A stretch of 64,000 nucleotides of DNA from Rhodomicrobium sp. (GCA_021604665.1 BQJK01000001.1:806001-870000), one strand, 5' to 3'. Shown: positions 9,002 to 19,017, numbered from the stretch's first letter. Numbers and translations: made by a program. The notes: generated by a model not told the origin, from the sequence alone.

Positions 9002-9932
9002 TGTAAATTCCAAATCCCTCCAGATTTAGTTGCCTTGCTAGTTTGAGGCGTTCCAAATTGAGATCTCACCAACTTGTCTCAGCCTGAGGCTTTAATACCT
9101 GTTTCATGACAGGGCCCCGCTACCGAAGGACTGCATGCTTTTAAGCAGCATGCTTATTATTGTTGTACTAAAGTCGCACAAAATACCCGTTTTTATGCGC
9201 AATGCAAATTAATTATGCCAATCATCCAGTCAAGGTTCAGCTATGCAGACCCTTTAATTCCCGGTTATTCTGCTCGCAACGGCCAAAACCAATTCAACAA
9301 AACAGGCCCCAAAATTTGTAAAAACAGCCCAGCTGAGCAAGCAGCCAGAATAAGTCAGATGAATACCTCACCGAGCCACCACCAGACGGTTACAAGTGCT
9401 TATCGCCTGTTTAGTAACCAACCTGCTCAAATGGCGGATAAACCACTCAAACCGGCTCTGCACAACCCTAGATAGTCAACACACATCCTAGTTACTCAAT
9501 TTAAAATGCAACAATCAATATCACCCTTTGTCACGGTCATATGCGACATCGCGGTCACCGTCATGAGCAACATCCATGAGCAACATCGCGCTCTCAAACA
9601 CTCAGAGCTTTACACATAAAATTGTCAGTAAGCAGACAGACCTTACCTCAACCAGATCAAAACTTGTGGTAAAAGTCGTTTGCAATTCAGTCTCTGATGC
9701 GCCAAAACACGGGCGACAAAAGAAAATATTCGCATATTGAATTAGCTTCTAATGGCAATTCACCCTATCTAAAGCGCTGAAACCAAATTGAAGCGCGACG
9801 AAATGGGCAATTGGCAAGACCTGCCTTTTTGAGCGATTAAACTAAAGACTTAAATAACAGGCGGGTCAGAGGCCACTTTAATGGTCCAATAAAACAAAGG
9901 CCCCGCTATCAAAGATTTATGAGGAGAGGATA
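9002..9932. other. Long intergenic region upstream of gap
   Basis: More than 900 bases without a credible gene. An open frame at 9215-9475 on the plus strand encodes 86 residues but has no recognisable features. At 9563-9590 CATGAGCAACATC is repeated twice in tandem. The promoters of gap (plus) and the coiled-coil gene (minus) should both be here. Confidence 0.45.
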
Positions 9933-10943
9933 ATGGCAGTTAAGGTTGCAATTAACGGTTTTGGTCGTATCGGGCGGAACGTCCTACGCGCCGCAGCTGA
10001 GGCAAACCGGCAAGATGTAGAATTTGTCGCGATCAATGATCTCGGCCCAATCGAAACAACCGCTCACTTGCTACGCTACGATAGCGTTCACGGTCGCTTC
10101 CCTGGTGAAGTGAAAATCACAGAAGACAGCATCGACATCGGCCAAGGTCCAGTTAAAGTACTTGCAGAACGCGACCCGTCAAAACTGCCATGGGCTGACC
10201 TTGGTGTAGATATTGTCATGGAATGCACAGGCATATTTAGTGCCAAAGACAAAGCCATGGCTCATATCACTGATGGCGGCGCTAAAAAAGTCTTGGTTTC
10301 AGCCCCGTCTTCAGGTGCTGACCTGACAGTTGTTTATGGTGTAAACCATGAGAAACTAACTGCAGAGCATCAGGTTGTCTCTAACGCATCTTGCACAACC
10401 AACTGCCTTGCCCCGGTTGCTCAGGTACTGAACAATCTTTGCGGCATTGACAGCGGTTTCATGACAACTATTCATGCCTATACAGCTGATCAGCGCATTC
10501 ATGACATGCCCCACAGTGACCTTCACCGTGCCCGGGCAGCGGCATTATCAATGATCCCAACATCAACTGGTGCCGCCAAAGCTGTTGGCCTTGTATTGCC
10601 AGAGCTGGCCGGCCGCCTGGATGGCACAGCCATCCGCGTACCAACGCCAAATGTTTCAATGATCGACCTTAAATTCCTACCAGGCCGTGAAACATCAGTT
10701 GATGAAATCAACCAGGCAATGATCAACGCTTCCAACAATGAGCTAAAAGGCGTTCTCGGTGTCGCAACTGAGCCGCTTGTCTCTATCGACTTTAATCACA
10801 ATCCGGCATCCTCAACATTTGATGTCGCCGGAACACAGATTGTCGATGGCAAACTGGTTCGCATTGTCTCTTGGTACGATAATGAATGGGGCTTCTCAAA
10901 CCGCATGCTGGATACAGCCTGTGCGATGGGATCTTTCCTGTAA
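9933..10943 (+). CDS. gap: Glyceraldehyde-3-phosphate dehydrogenase, type I
   Basis: 336 residues, standard length. It oxidises glyceraldehyde 3-phosphate to 1,3-bisphosphoglycerate, or runs in reverse in gluconeogenesis. The Rossmann start AINGFGRIGRNVLRA, the aspartate in VAINDL that favours NAD, the catalytic cysteine C154 in NASCTTNCLAPV, and the C-terminal SWYDNEWGFSNRM are all present. A strong ribosome site (GAGGAGAGG) precedes the ATG. In many relatives pgk and fba follow; here the next gene is the thiE-like gene, after a strong terminator. Confidence 0.99.
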   Translation: MAVKVAINGFGRIGRNVLRAAAEANRQDVEFVAINDLGPIETTAHLLRYDSVHGRFPGEVKITEDSIDIGQGPVKVLAERDPSKLPWADLGVDIVMECTGIFSAKDKAMAHITDGGAKKVLVSAPSSGADLTVVYGVNHEKLTAEHQVVSNASCTTNCLAPVAQVLNNLCGIDSGFMTTIHAYTADQRIHDMPHSDLHRARAAALSMIPTSTGAAKAVGLVLPELAGRLDGTAIRVPTPNVSMIDLKFLPGRETSVDEINQAMINASNNELKGVLGVATEPLVSIDFNHNPASSTFDVAGTQIVDGKLVRIVSWYDNEWGFSNRMLDTACAMGSFL

Positions 10944-11012
10944 GAAAGAGTTTTTCTCTAAAGCAGAGAAACGCCGCTAAGGTGAAAGCCTAACAACTTA
11001 GAAAATTTAAAA

Positions 11013-11048
11013 AGCCCCCTGTGATTGGGTTTCGCAGGGGGCTTTTTT
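11013..11048 (+). terminator. Rho-independent terminator of gap
   Basis: AGCCCCCTG and CAGGGGGCT pair around a short loop and are followed by seven T. It is about 70 bases past the gap stop. A second hairpin lies at 11099-11125. Confidence 0.92.
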
Positions 11049-11098
11049 TGGCACCCATTAGGTCTAGAGACTCAAACCACATTCAAAACAAATAATAA

Positions 11099-11125
11099 AA
11101 ACAGTGAGCTAAGCCATCACTGTTT
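11099..11125 (+). promoter_or_regulatory. Second hairpin after gap, upstream of the thiE-like gene
   Basis: AAACAGTGA pairs perfectly with TCACTGTTT around a nine-base loop. It is followed by only a weak T/A stretch, so it could be a backup terminator or a leader element of the next gene. Confidence 0.4.
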
Positions 11126-11200
11126 ATAAAAACCATATATCTTATTTTATGACCAGAAAGCCACTTGCAACAGACAGCAAATTCAACAAAACTCGGCAGC

Positions 11201-11890
11201 ATGACAACAGAAGATATGATAACAACACCGCCCGGCCTATATTTATGCCTGGAAGCGGCCACCCCTGAAATCGCGCTAACCTCTCTAGAACAAGCCCGTA
11301 CTGCCGCGCCGGTAGAGGTCGTGCTCCTCCAAAATCCAGAGCTGGTGACGAAAGATCTCATCACCAGTATTCAGGCTCATAATATTGCCGTTCTTATAAA
11401 AGAAGATGCTGACCTCGCAATCGAGCTTTCAGCTGATGGGGTTCATTTATCAGAACCAGATAGCGAGACTTTTGCCGCCGCCCAGCAAAAACTGGACGGC
11501 AAAGACATGATCATAGGCGCCGAGGTTAGCGCATCGCGGCATCTCTCCATGCTGCTGGCAGAGCAAGGCGTAAGCTACATTGCCTTAAAGGCACCCGGAC
11601 TAGATGAACAAACAAGTCTTGATGAAGAAGCAGATGCTGACGAACAGCCGGATGAAGAAGATGAGATAAGTTTCAACCAGCCACCGACAATCGCCTGGTG
11701 GACCGGTTTAATTGAAACCCCCTGCGTTGCCTGGAACCTGGAAACGGAGGCAGAATTGAAAGACGCTATCGAAGCAAGGGCAGACTTCGTCGCTCTTTCA
11801 CCAGCCTTATGGCATAAAGGCGATGCAACAGCTGAAACCCTAACAAAATTGATGAAATTAATACAGCCCACAGATCAGACGTCAGAATGA
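11201..11890 (+). CDS. Thiamine-phosphate synthase-like protein, probably degenerate
   Basis: 229 residues from the ATG at 11201 (a TTG at 11165 is the longest option). The TIM-barrel pattern of ThiE/TenI is recognisable: DGVHL at about residue 85, then IIGAEVSASRHLSMLLAEQG and YIALKAPG. The N-terminal QxR-type substrate motif and the lysine/threonine phosphate loop of true ThiE are not visible. An acidic insert (DEEADADEQPDEEDE) splits the barrel near residue 145. Genes annotated as thiamine-phosphate synthase occur at this position in Hyphomicrobiales, between the glycolytic genes and the Sel1/efp genes. It may be a non-catalytic paralogue. Confidence 0.7.
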   Translation: MTTEDMITTPPGLYLCLEAATPEIALTSLEQARTAAPVEVVLLQNPELVTKDLITSIQAHNIAVLIKEDADLAIELSADGVHLSEPDSETFAAAQQKLDGKDMIIGAEVSASRHLSMLLAEQGVSYIALKAPGLDEQTSLDEEADADEQPDEEDEISFNQPPTIAWWTGLIETPCVAWNLETEAELKDAIEARADFVALSPALWHKGDATAETLTKLMKLIQPTDQTSE

Positions 11891-11935
11891 CCAATCTACA
11901 ATTTATGCAAACAGGCAGATCTAACAACCAACTGA

Positions 11936-13009
11936 GTGAGCAACATTTTAGTGAGCACCTCAAATTTCAAAATGGTAGAGACATCTAAGCCCGTGAATAT
12001 TTACAGCCAGATGCCAAACACTCAGCCGCCTCTTAGCCGGCTAATTTCGTCAGCCGGCTGTTTATTTGTCGCTCTGTTGCTGGCAACAACCCTGCTGCCG
12101 ACAAACCTCGCAGCTAAAAAAACCAATCTGAAAAAATCTCAAGAGACAGCGCAACAGCAAAACATCTCACTTGGCGAACAAGCCTATGAGGCGTTTGAAG
12201 AAGGTAAATATATCACGGCGCTTAAGCTTGCAGAAAAAGCCATCGCTAATAACGAGCCCAATGCCTACACCCTCCTTGGCCGCATCTATGCCGGCGGTCT
12301 CGGCATACCAAAGGATATGAAAAAAGCGGCCAGCTATTATGAGCAGGGCGCCAAGCTCGGTGATGTCCACTCCCTGGTAGCCTTAGGCGGGCAATATGCC
12401 GCCGGAAACGGCGTTGTAAAAAATTACACCAAAGCTGCCAACCTGTTTGAAAAAGCCGCCAAAAAAGGAGAGCCAATGGCGCAATACAATCTCGCTCTCA
12501 TCTACGCAAATGGAGATGGCCGCAGAATAGATTTATATGAAACAGCGAAATGGATGCAAAAGGCCGCAGATAATGACCTGGCCGTTGCACAATACGCACT
12601 CGGCACACTCTATGCCCTTGGCCGCGGCGTCCAAAAAGATGAAGAGAAAGCCGCCATCTGGACCAGCAAAGCCGCAAGAGCTGGCAATTCTGAAGCCGAG
12701 CTCGAATATGCTATTATGCTCTTCAAGGGGCGCGGGATTGAAAAAGACATTAAACTCGCCTTCCATTACTTCCGCTCCAGCGCCGTAAAAGGCAACCCCG
12801 TTGCCCAGAACAGACTTGCCCGCCTCTATGCCTATGGTATCGCAGTTGAGCCAAACCCGGTAGAAGCCGCAAAATGGCATCTCATCTCCAGGGATCAAGG
12901 CATCACAGACATGAAATTGGACCTTTTTGTCGCCAATCTCCCCAAAGATATGAGGCAAAAAGCTGAAGCTGCCATAAATGAGTTAAAAGGCACCAACGGC
13001 TTATATTGA
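11936..13009 (+). CDS. Secreted Sel1-repeat (TPR-like) protein
   Basis: 357 residues from a GTG; the true start is uncertain, with in-frame ATGs at 11972 and 12011. A hydrophobic segment (SSAGCLFVALLLATTLLPTNLAA, shown here only as its position, about residues 39-60) suggests a signal peptide or anchor. About six to seven Sel1 repeats of roughly 36 residues run from residue 80 to 330, with the pattern A-x-x-x-L-G-x-x-Y-x-x-G-x-G-V-x-K-D/N. Sel1 proteins act as scaffolds, often at the envelope. No partner is evident beyond the conserved neighbourhood thiE-like/sel1/efp. Confidence 0.85.
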   Translation: MSNILVSTSNFKMVETSKPVNIYSQMPNTQPPLSRLISSAGCLFVALLLATTLLPTNLAAKKTNLKKSQETAQQQNISLGEQAYEAFEEGKYITALKLAEKAIANNEPNAYTLLGRIYAGGLGIPKDMKKAASYYEQGAKLGDVHSLVALGGQYAAGNGVVKNYTKAANLFEKAAKKGEPMAQYNLALIYANGDGRRIDLYETAKWMQKAADNDLAVAQYALGTLYALGRGVQKDEEKAAIWTSKAARAGNSEAELEYAIMLFKGRGIEKDIKLAFHYFRSSAVKGNPVAQNRLARLYAYGIAVEPNPVEAAKWHLISRDQGITDMKLDLFVANLPKDMRQKAEAAINELKGTNGLY

Positions 13010-13162
13010 GGTCCGCCCCCCTCAAAGACCCACCTTTTATAGATGCAACCCCACCACTCACCTTGACGCCACCCCCCTTTCACCGTAATCAAAGGATCAA
13101 TTTACAAAGAGCCAGCCTCAATGCACCAAGGAGCGGGCGGCCAAAGCAAAAAGAGCATACCC

Positions 13163-13726
13163 ATGAAAGTTAACGGCAATGAAATCCGCCCCGGCAATGT
13201 TATCCAGCATAAAGGGGGCCTTTGGGTCGCGGTTAAAACTCAAGCCGTAAAACCTGGCAAAGGCGGAGCCTTTAACCAGGTAGAGCTAAAAAATCTAATC
13301 GAAGGCACAAAGCTAAATGAACGTTTTCGTGCTTCGGAAACAGTTGAACGCATACGGTTAGAACAAAAAGACTATCAGTTCCTTTATGCCGAAGGTGAAA
13401 TGATGGTCTTCATGGATCTTGAGACCTATGAACAAATCGAGCTGCATAAAGAGTTTATCGGTGAGCGCGCCGTGTTCCTGCAAGATGGCATGAATGTCAT
13501 GGTTGAAAGCTATGAAGGCAAACATATCGGCGTCTCCCTCCCTGATCAGGTGGTGCTTGAAATCACAGAGGCCGAGCCAGTTGTTAAAGGCCAAACAGCC
13601 GCCTCCTCAAACAAACCCGCTATTCTTGAAAATGGCTTGCGCGTTATGGTGCCTCCATTCGTTAGCGCCGGAGAAAAAATCGTCGTCGATACAAATGAGA
13701 TGACCTATCTCCGCCGCGCCGACTAA
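13163..13726 (+). CDS. efp: Translation elongation factor P
   Basis: 187 residues from the ATG at 13163, which gives the family start [19 protein letters not shown]. An ATG at 13121 would add 14 unlikely residues, although a good AAGGAG lies near it. EF-P relieves ribosome stalling at polyproline. The loop PGKGGAF carries K33, the position that is beta-lysylated in E. coli. The three beta-barrel domains and the closing block are present ([16 protein letters not shown]). Confidence 0.97.
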   Translation: MKVNGNEIRPGNVIQHKGGLWVAVKTQAVKPGKGGAFNQVELKNLIEGTKLNERFRASETVERIRLEQKDYQFLYAEGEMMVFMDLETYEQIELHKEFIGERAVFLQDGMNVMVESYEGKHIGVSLPDQVVLEITEAEPVVKGQTAASSNKPAILENGLRVMVPPFVSAGEKIVVDTNEMTYLRRAD

Positions 13727-13759
13727 ACAGACTTAACGCCCCCTAATCAAATTAAGGAC

Positions 13760-14557
13760 ATGCCAGTGCCTGCCTCCGCTCTGATGAACATTATGGTCTC
13801 TGCTGCCCGCAAAGCCAGCCGCAAGTTAATCCGCGACTTTAATGAAGTCGAACAGCTCCAGGTCTCGGTCAAGGGGCCTTCAGACTTCGTCAGCCAGGCG
13901 GATCTTCAATGCGAAAAAACCATTTTTGAAGAACTTTCAAGAGCCAGAGAAGGCTATAGCTTCCTGATGGAAGAAGAAGGCTCAATTGTCGGCGCTGATA
14001 AAACCCACCGCTGGATCATAGATCCCCTCGATGGCACCACAAACTTCCTGCATGGCATTCCACTTTTCGCAATCTCCATCGCCCTTGAGCGTGAAGGCGA
14101 GTTGGTCGCCGGGCTCATATATAACCCCGCGATGGATGAAATCTACACAGCAGAGCGCGGCAAAGGCGCTTTTCTAAATGATCGCCGCATCCGGGTGGCC
14201 GGGCGCCGCAAGCTGGATGATACAATCGCCGTCACCGGTATTCCCCATCGTGGCAGATCTGGCCATGAACAATTATTGAAAGAACAGCGCAGTATAATGC
14301 GCGAAGCCGCCGGCATCCGCCGCACCGGCTCAGCAGCCCTTGATCTGGCCTGGGTCGCAGCTGGCCGTTTTGATAGTTATTGGGAGCGCGGCATCAAACC
14401 ATGGGATATGGCAGCAGGTATTATTCTGGTCAGAGAGGCTGGCGGCATAGTCACTGATCTCGACGGTAAAAACAATATGTTAGATCAGGGGCACCTTCTT
14501 GCCTCAAATCTGCCCATCCATAAAGCAATGCTTGCAATCTTAAAAGACGAAGCTTAA
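13760..14557 (+). CDS. suhB: Inositol monophosphatase family protein
   Basis: 265 residues. These Mg-dependent phosphatases hydrolyse inositol phosphates and related sugar phosphates; SuhB also assists rRNA transcription in E. coli. Motif 1 DPLDGTTNFLHGIP at about residues 90-103 and motif 2 WDMAAGIILVREAGG at about 214-228 carry the metal and substrate ligands. The conserved E in MEEEG precedes motif 1. It starts 33 bases after efp and is probably co-transcribed with it. Confidence 0.95.
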   Translation: MPVPASALMNIMVSAARKASRKLIRDFNEVEQLQVSVKGPSDFVSQADLQCEKTIFEELSRAREGYSFLMEEEGSIVGADKTHRWIIDPLDGTTNFLHGIPLFAISIALEREGELVAGLIYNPAMDEIYTAERGKGAFLNDRRIRVAGRRKLDDTIAVTGIPHRGRSGHEQLLKEQRSIMREAAGIRRTGSAALDLAWVAAGRFDSYWERGIKPWDMAAGIILVREAGGIVTDLDGKNNMLDQGHLLASNLPIHKAMLAILKDEA

Positions 14558-14697
14558 GTCAAAAGCGTTGTATTTATGCAAGTGTTATGATGATTACAAA
14601 ATTTGATTTTACAACCAATTGGGATAATGTTGACTGAGTTTATATAATAGGGAGCGCGCCGTACCATTTTTTGGGGGCATCAGGCGCGGGTGGATGA

Positions 14698-15681
14698 GTG
14701 TCAAAAACTATAGTAACTGTGTCTCGCCCTGGCGTTTACCTATGGCGCATGCTGGTATTCTTAACGCTTATTGGCTTTTTGGTTGCCATTCTTTATAGCC
14801 AGGCCAAAACCGCCTTCATGGCCAACCCGGCCCTTAACGGCATGATACTGGCCGTACTATTCATCGGCATTCTATTTTCCTTTGGCCAAATCTTCCGCCT
14901 GTATCCTGAAATACGCTGGATCAATAAATTCCGCTTTGCTGACCCCAGCAGCACAAGGGGCGCAAAGCCACCTAAAATGCTGGCCAGCATGGCAAACATG
15001 CTGCGCAATCTCTCAGGCCCCTTAAACCTCTCAACAAATGCCACAAGTGCCATCCTGGATAGCGTCGGCTCACGGCTTGATGAAGCCCGCGAAACATCCA
15101 GATATCTCGTTGGCCTGCTGATCTTCCTTGGCCTGTTGGGCACCTTCTGGGGCTTACTGGAAACCATTGGCTCCGTTGGCAAAACCATCAGCTCACTAGA
15201 TACATCAGGCTCCAGCAATGTTGCTGTCTTCACAGCGCTGAAAGAAGGGCTGCAAGCCCCATTACAAGGCATGGGCACAGCCTTCTCATCTTCTTTATTT
15301 GGTCTCGCAGGTTCCCTTATTCTTGGCTTTATGGACCTGCAAGCCGGTCAGGCTCAAAACCGCTTCTACCATGAAACAGAAGAATGGCTGGCCAGCATGA
15401 CAGTGGTGAATGCTGAAAATCCAGACAGCCTTCGAGAAGAGAGCAACGGTGCAAATTTAGAGCTGACCCAAACTCTCGCCGCCATTGCCCAGAGGCTAGA
15501 GCATAGCGGCGGCGGCATGGTCAGCCAATCCGGCGTAAATGTTGCTGATAGCCTGGAAAGCCTTGTGACCCAAATGCGGGCTGAACAAAAAATCGTACGC
15601 CAATGGATAGATGAACAAGCCAATCAAAACGCTGAAATGCGCCACCTAATGGCCGAGCTGTTAAAAACCAGAGGGCGCTAA
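14698..15681 (+). CDS. MotA/TolQ/ExbB-like proton channel protein
   Basis: 327 residues from a GTG. Two N-terminal membrane segments (about residues 17-35 and 46-62) come first. A pair in the conserved MotA/TolQ/ExbB region follows: YLVGLLIFLGLLGTFWGLLE at about 136-155 and LQGMGTAFSSSLFGLAGSLI near 190-210. The C terminus is cytoplasmic and helical. The downstream OmpA-domain gene starts 1 base after the stop, so the two probably form one stator-like complex that couples proton flow to a peptidoglycan-anchored protein. Flagellar genes are absent, so this is more likely an envelope system than the flagellar motor. Confidence 0.9.
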   Translation: MSKTIVTVSRPGVYLWRMLVFLTLIGFLVAILYSQAKTAFMANPALNGMILAVLFIGILFSFGQIFRLYPEIRWINKFRFADPSSTRGAKPPKMLASMANMLRNLSGPLNLSTNATSAILDSVGSRLDEARETSRYLVGLLIFLGLLGTFWGLLETIGSVGKTISSLDTSGSSNVAVFTALKEGLQAPLQGMGTAFSSSLFGLAGSLILGFMDLQAGQAQNRFYHETEEWLASMTVVNAENPDSLREESNGANLELTQTLAAIAQRLEHSGGGMVSQSGVNVADSLESLVTQMRAEQKIVRQWIDEQANQNAEMRHLMAELLKTRGR

Positions 15682-15682
15682 A

Positions 15683-16714
15683 ATGGCTTTTGGGCGTTCA
15701 AGACGGCAACATCGCGACAGCGGGGCTTATTGGCCCGGCTTTGTCGACGCTATGGCCACATTGCTGCTTGTTATGACCTTTCTACTCTCCATACTCTCCG
15801 TGGCACAATATTTTGTCACTCAGGAAGCCACCGGCAAAGACAATGCCCTCCAGCAATTGAACCAACAAGTTCTTGAGCTAACCGATCTACTACAGCTGGA
15901 GAAGAACAATAAGAAAGAGCTGGAATCCTCCATCTCCCTGCTAAAGGCCACCCTTGCCGATAGTCAGGAAAAAAACAAAGACCTGCAAGGTCTCATCGGC
16001 CTGGAAACAGATAAAAAACTCAGCGCCAATGAGATGATCACTGAGCTGAACAAAAAACTGAAGGGTGAAAAAGAACTTTCAGATAAAGCCACCGCTCAAA
16101 TCGTTATCCTCAACCAGCAGCTAGCCGCCCTTCGCCGTCAAATCGCCGCGTTGAACGCCGCCCTTGAAGCCTCAGAGGAAAAAGATCAGGAACAGAAAGC
16201 CAAGATTAAAGATCTGGGCGCAAGGCTGAATGTCGCCCTCGCCAAACGGGTGCAGGAGTTAAGTCAATATAGATCTGACTTTTTCGGAAAATTACGCAAG
16301 CTACTTGGCAACCGCCCCGGCATACGAGTGGTTGGTGACCGCTTCGTCTTCCAGTCAGAGGTGCTCTTCCCCTCCGGTTCAGATGAGTTAAACGCCGCTG
16401 GCCGTATAGAAATGAGTAAGCTCGCTCAGGCCATTAATGAAATTCGCCGTGAAATTCCAGCCCAAATCAATTGGGTGCTGCGGGTTGATGGCCACACAGA
16501 TAAGCAGCCCATCTTCACACAGAAATTCCCCTCTAACTGGGAATTATCCTCAGCCCGTGCTATCTCCGTGGTACGTTATTTAATGAGTGAAGGCGTGCCG
16601 GCAAGAAGGCTCGTCGCGGCAGGCTTCGGTGAACACCAACCATTAGAAAATGGTTCATCCGCCGCAGCCTTCGCTAAAAACCGCCGCATTGAATTAAAAC
16701 TCACTGAAAAATAA
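15683..16714 (+). CDS. OmpA-domain (MotB-like) peptidoglycan-binding protein
   Basis: 343 residues. One membrane helix near the N terminus (about residues 19-41, FVDAMATLLLVMTFLLSILS), then a long coiled coil rich in E, K, Q and L (about 55-195), then an OmpA C-like domain (about 210-343). The peptidoglycan-binding pattern is visible in VLRVDGHTDKQPI, NWELSSARAISVVRYL and GFGEHQPL, ending with NRRIELKL. Membrane topology and position match the MotB/TolR partner of the preceding channel gene. Confidence 0.92.
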   Translation: MAFGRSRRQHRDSGAYWPGFVDAMATLLLVMTFLLSILSVAQYFVTQEATGKDNALQQLNQQVLELTDLLQLEKNNKKELESSISLLKATLADSQEKNKDLQGLIGLETDKKLSANEMITELNKKLKGEKELSDKATAQIVILNQQLAALRRQIAALNAALEASEEKDQEQKAKIKDLGARLNVALAKRVQELSQYRSDFFGKLRKLLGNRPGIRVVGDRFVFQSEVLFPSGSDELNAAGRIEMSKLAQAINEIRREIPAQINWVLRVDGHTDKQPIFTQKFPSNWELSSARAISVVRYLMSEGVPARRLVAAGFGEHQPLENGSSAAAFAKNRRIELKLTEK

Positions 16715-16802
16715 GAAACAGCTATCGATTGCTAATCTTGGTACGGCAGAGCAAGCTACTTTAGTTTTAGAGCGCCCCATAACCACAACCCCATAAAGCC
16801 AA

Positions 16803-18686
16803 TTAAGCAACCGGCTCTACAGAAGCGTCATCATTCAGAAGCTGAGTGCGTTGCAAAGCGGCATATAGCCCGCCTTTTTCAACCAGCTCATTATGGCGCC
16901 CCTCTTCCACAAAGCGCCCTTTATCAAACACCAAAATCCGATCCGCATCACGCACAGTCGAAAGCCGGTGCGCAATAATAAGACTGGTGCGCCCTTCCAT
17001 TATCTTAAGCAAAGCCTGCTGCACCTTATCTTCACTGCCGGTATCTAGCGCGCTTGTTGCCTCATCCAATAGCAATATCGGTGCATCGCGCAAAATGGCC
17101 CTCGCCAGTGCAATCCGTTGCCGCTGCCCACCAGAAAGCCCCTGCCCACCTTCGCCGACAATGGTTTCATAGCCTTTGGAAAATTGTGAGATGAACTCAT
17201 CAGCCTGCGCGGCTTTGGCAGCTGAGATCACATCAGCCTTATCAGCGCCCCCATCTGCAAAGGCAATATTCTCTTCAATGCTGGCATCAAATAAATTCGG
17301 CTCTTGCGGCACCAACGCAAAACAGGCGCGCAGATCCGCCAAGGTTAATGTCTCAATGCCCACCCCATCAATCAGAATGCGCCCTTGTGCCGGGTCATAA
17401 AAACGGAGCAATAATTGATATAATGTACTTTTCCCCGCACCAGATGCGCCAACAATCGCCACTCGCTCACCGGGTTTAATGTGAAAGCTCACCCCTTCAA
17501 GCACAGTTTCATCTGGCCGGGTCGGATAAGAAAAGCTCACATTTTTAAAGGTAATTTCACCGTTTACTGGCCGGCTTAAAAGCGCAGGATCCTGAAGCTC
17601 CTTCACCTCAGGCTCAGCATCAAGATAATCAGATAAACGTTCGGCGGCCCCTGCAGCCTGCGCCACCTCACCCCAAACTTCCGTCAATGAGCCCATCGAG
17701 CCACCAGCAAATACCGCATAGAGCATAAACTGCACCAACGCACCCGGGCTCATAGATCCATTGGCCACATCATGAGCGCCATACCATAAGATAAGAACAA
17801 TGCTGGCCATCACCAAAAAGATGGCAACCGCCGTCAACATAGCCCGCGCTCTGGTACGCAACAGGCTTGCATCCACGGCCTCTTCATTACCGGCCTCAAA
17901 CCGCTGTTTCATATGTTTTTCAGCGCCAAAGGCTTGCACCAGCCGCACATTAGACAGCGCTTCCGACCCATATTGGTTCAGCCCAGCCAATACATCCTGC
18001 GCATCTTTGGAAAGCCGCCGCACGATCCGCCCATAAAACATCAGTGGCAACACAATCACCGGTATCGCCAAAATCACCATAAGCGACAAAGCCGGGCTAG
18101 AGACAATCATCATGATGAGCCCGCCAGTCATCACCAGAAAATTACGCAGCGCCTGGCTCACACTGGCACGAATAGCTGTGTTAATTAAGGTGGTATCAGC
18201 CGCCAACCGGCTCATCATCTCGCCAGAATGTGCCCGATCATAAAACCCGGCGCTCAAGCTCATAAGTTTTGAAAACACATCAGATTTAAGGTCCGCGATC
18301 AAACGCTCTGCCAACCAATAAACACAATAGAACCGCAAGGCAGAGCCAACAGCCAGCACAAACACAATGGCAAGGAGATATTGAAAATAGCGGTCAATAT
18401 GACCATCACCACCAGCAGAGACAAAACCAAGGTCCACGACTTGGCGAATGGCAAACGGCAAGGCAAGCGTGGCCAGAGCGGCAATCAATAACGCAAACAG
18501 CGAAAGAGCCAGCATTGAAGGGTAACGCTTGAGAAAAGGAGCAAGGCGCATTAGAGGGTAAAGTGACTTCGCACCACGAGAGCGCGCCCCTTGCGCTGTC
18601 ATCTCATCAACGCCCGTATCATTAACCGCAATCTCAGCCACAGTGTTTACTCGTTCAGCGTTCTGTTGAGCGTCTTTTTGAGCCAT
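16803..18686 (-). CDS. ABC transporter with fused membrane and ATPase domains (MsbA-like exporter)
   Basis: 627 residues. A six-helix type I exporter domain (about residues 50-350) precedes the nucleotide-binding domain. The ATPase shows Walker A GASGAGKST (about 412-420), the signature LSGGQRQRIALARA (about 515) and Walker B ILLLDEATSALD with the switch histidine in IIAHRLSTV. This single-polypeptide half-transporter would dimerise and export a lipid, peptide or drug; the substrate cannot be read from the sequence. The N-terminal 45 residues are hydrophilic. It converges on the OmpA-domain gene. Confidence 0.95.
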   Translation of the reverse strand: MAQKDAQQNAERVNTVAEIAVNDTGVDEMTAQGARSRGAKSLYPLMRLAPFLKRYPSMLALSLFALLIAALATLALPFAIRQVVDLGFVSAGGDGHIDRYFQYLLAIVFVLAVGSALRFYCVYWLAERLIADLKSDVFSKLMSLSAGFYDRAHSGEMMSRLAADTTLINTAIRASVSQALRNFLVMTGGLIMMIVSSPALSLMVILAIPVIVLPLMFYGRIVRRLSKDAQDVLAGLNQYGSEALSNVRLVQAFGAEKHMKQRFEAGNEEAVDASLLRTRARAMLTAVAIFLVMASIVLILWYGAHDVANGSMSPGALVQFMLYAVFAGGSMGSLTEVWGEVAQAAGAAERLSDYLDAEPEVKELQDPALLSRPVNGEITFKNVSFSYPTRPDETVLEGVSFHIKPGERVAIVGASGAGKSTLYQLLLRFYDPAQGRILIDGVGIETLTLADLRACFALVPQEPNLFDASIEENIAFADGGADKADVISAAKAAQADEFISQFSKGYETIVGEGGQGLSGGQRQRIALARAILRDAPILLLDEATSALDTGSEDKVQQALLKIMEGRTSLIIAHRLSTVRDADRILVFDKGRFVEEGRHNELVEKGGLYAALQRTQLLNDDASVEPVA

Positions 18687-19017
18687 ATCGATAAATCTCT
18701 ACCGGATCAGTCATCATCTCAAAGCACCCCCCAATATTCAACCAAGCAGCACCAGCCATAATTACAAAGTGGCACCCAGAATTTAAGGTTCCATCAAACC
18801 AGAAAAGGCGAGAAACAGCACATAATTGGCAGCGGAGATAGCAATACAGACCACAAATATGGCCAGTTATGCAGATGAGGAGGCGGCTAATGCCTCTGTT
18901 AAATCAAGCTCCTGATATAAAGCAGCCATCACAGATAAGCAAGCCGCCCCGGCCATTACATCGTCCCGGATACCAGCAATATCTCACAGCTGTCTCCACA
19001 TCAGGCAGACGGAAATT
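18687..19017. other. Intergenic region between ABC exporter and UDG-like gene
   Basis: About 330 bases. I see no gene, repeat or clear terminator. It should hold the exporter promoter. Confidence 0.4.

Noticed and set aside
9215-9475. An 86-codon open frame between the coiled-coil gene and gap
   Set aside because: Composition is proline/glutamine-rich without structure, and no ribosome site is visible.
9563-9590. Tandem CATGAGCAACATC copies
   Set aside because: Only two copies and no link to a structure or gene; likely a chance duplication.
14698-16714. Flagellar stator MotA/MotB
   Set aside because: No flagellar gene is in the area and the channel protein looks more like the ExbB/TolQ-type pair conserved next to suhB in relatives.
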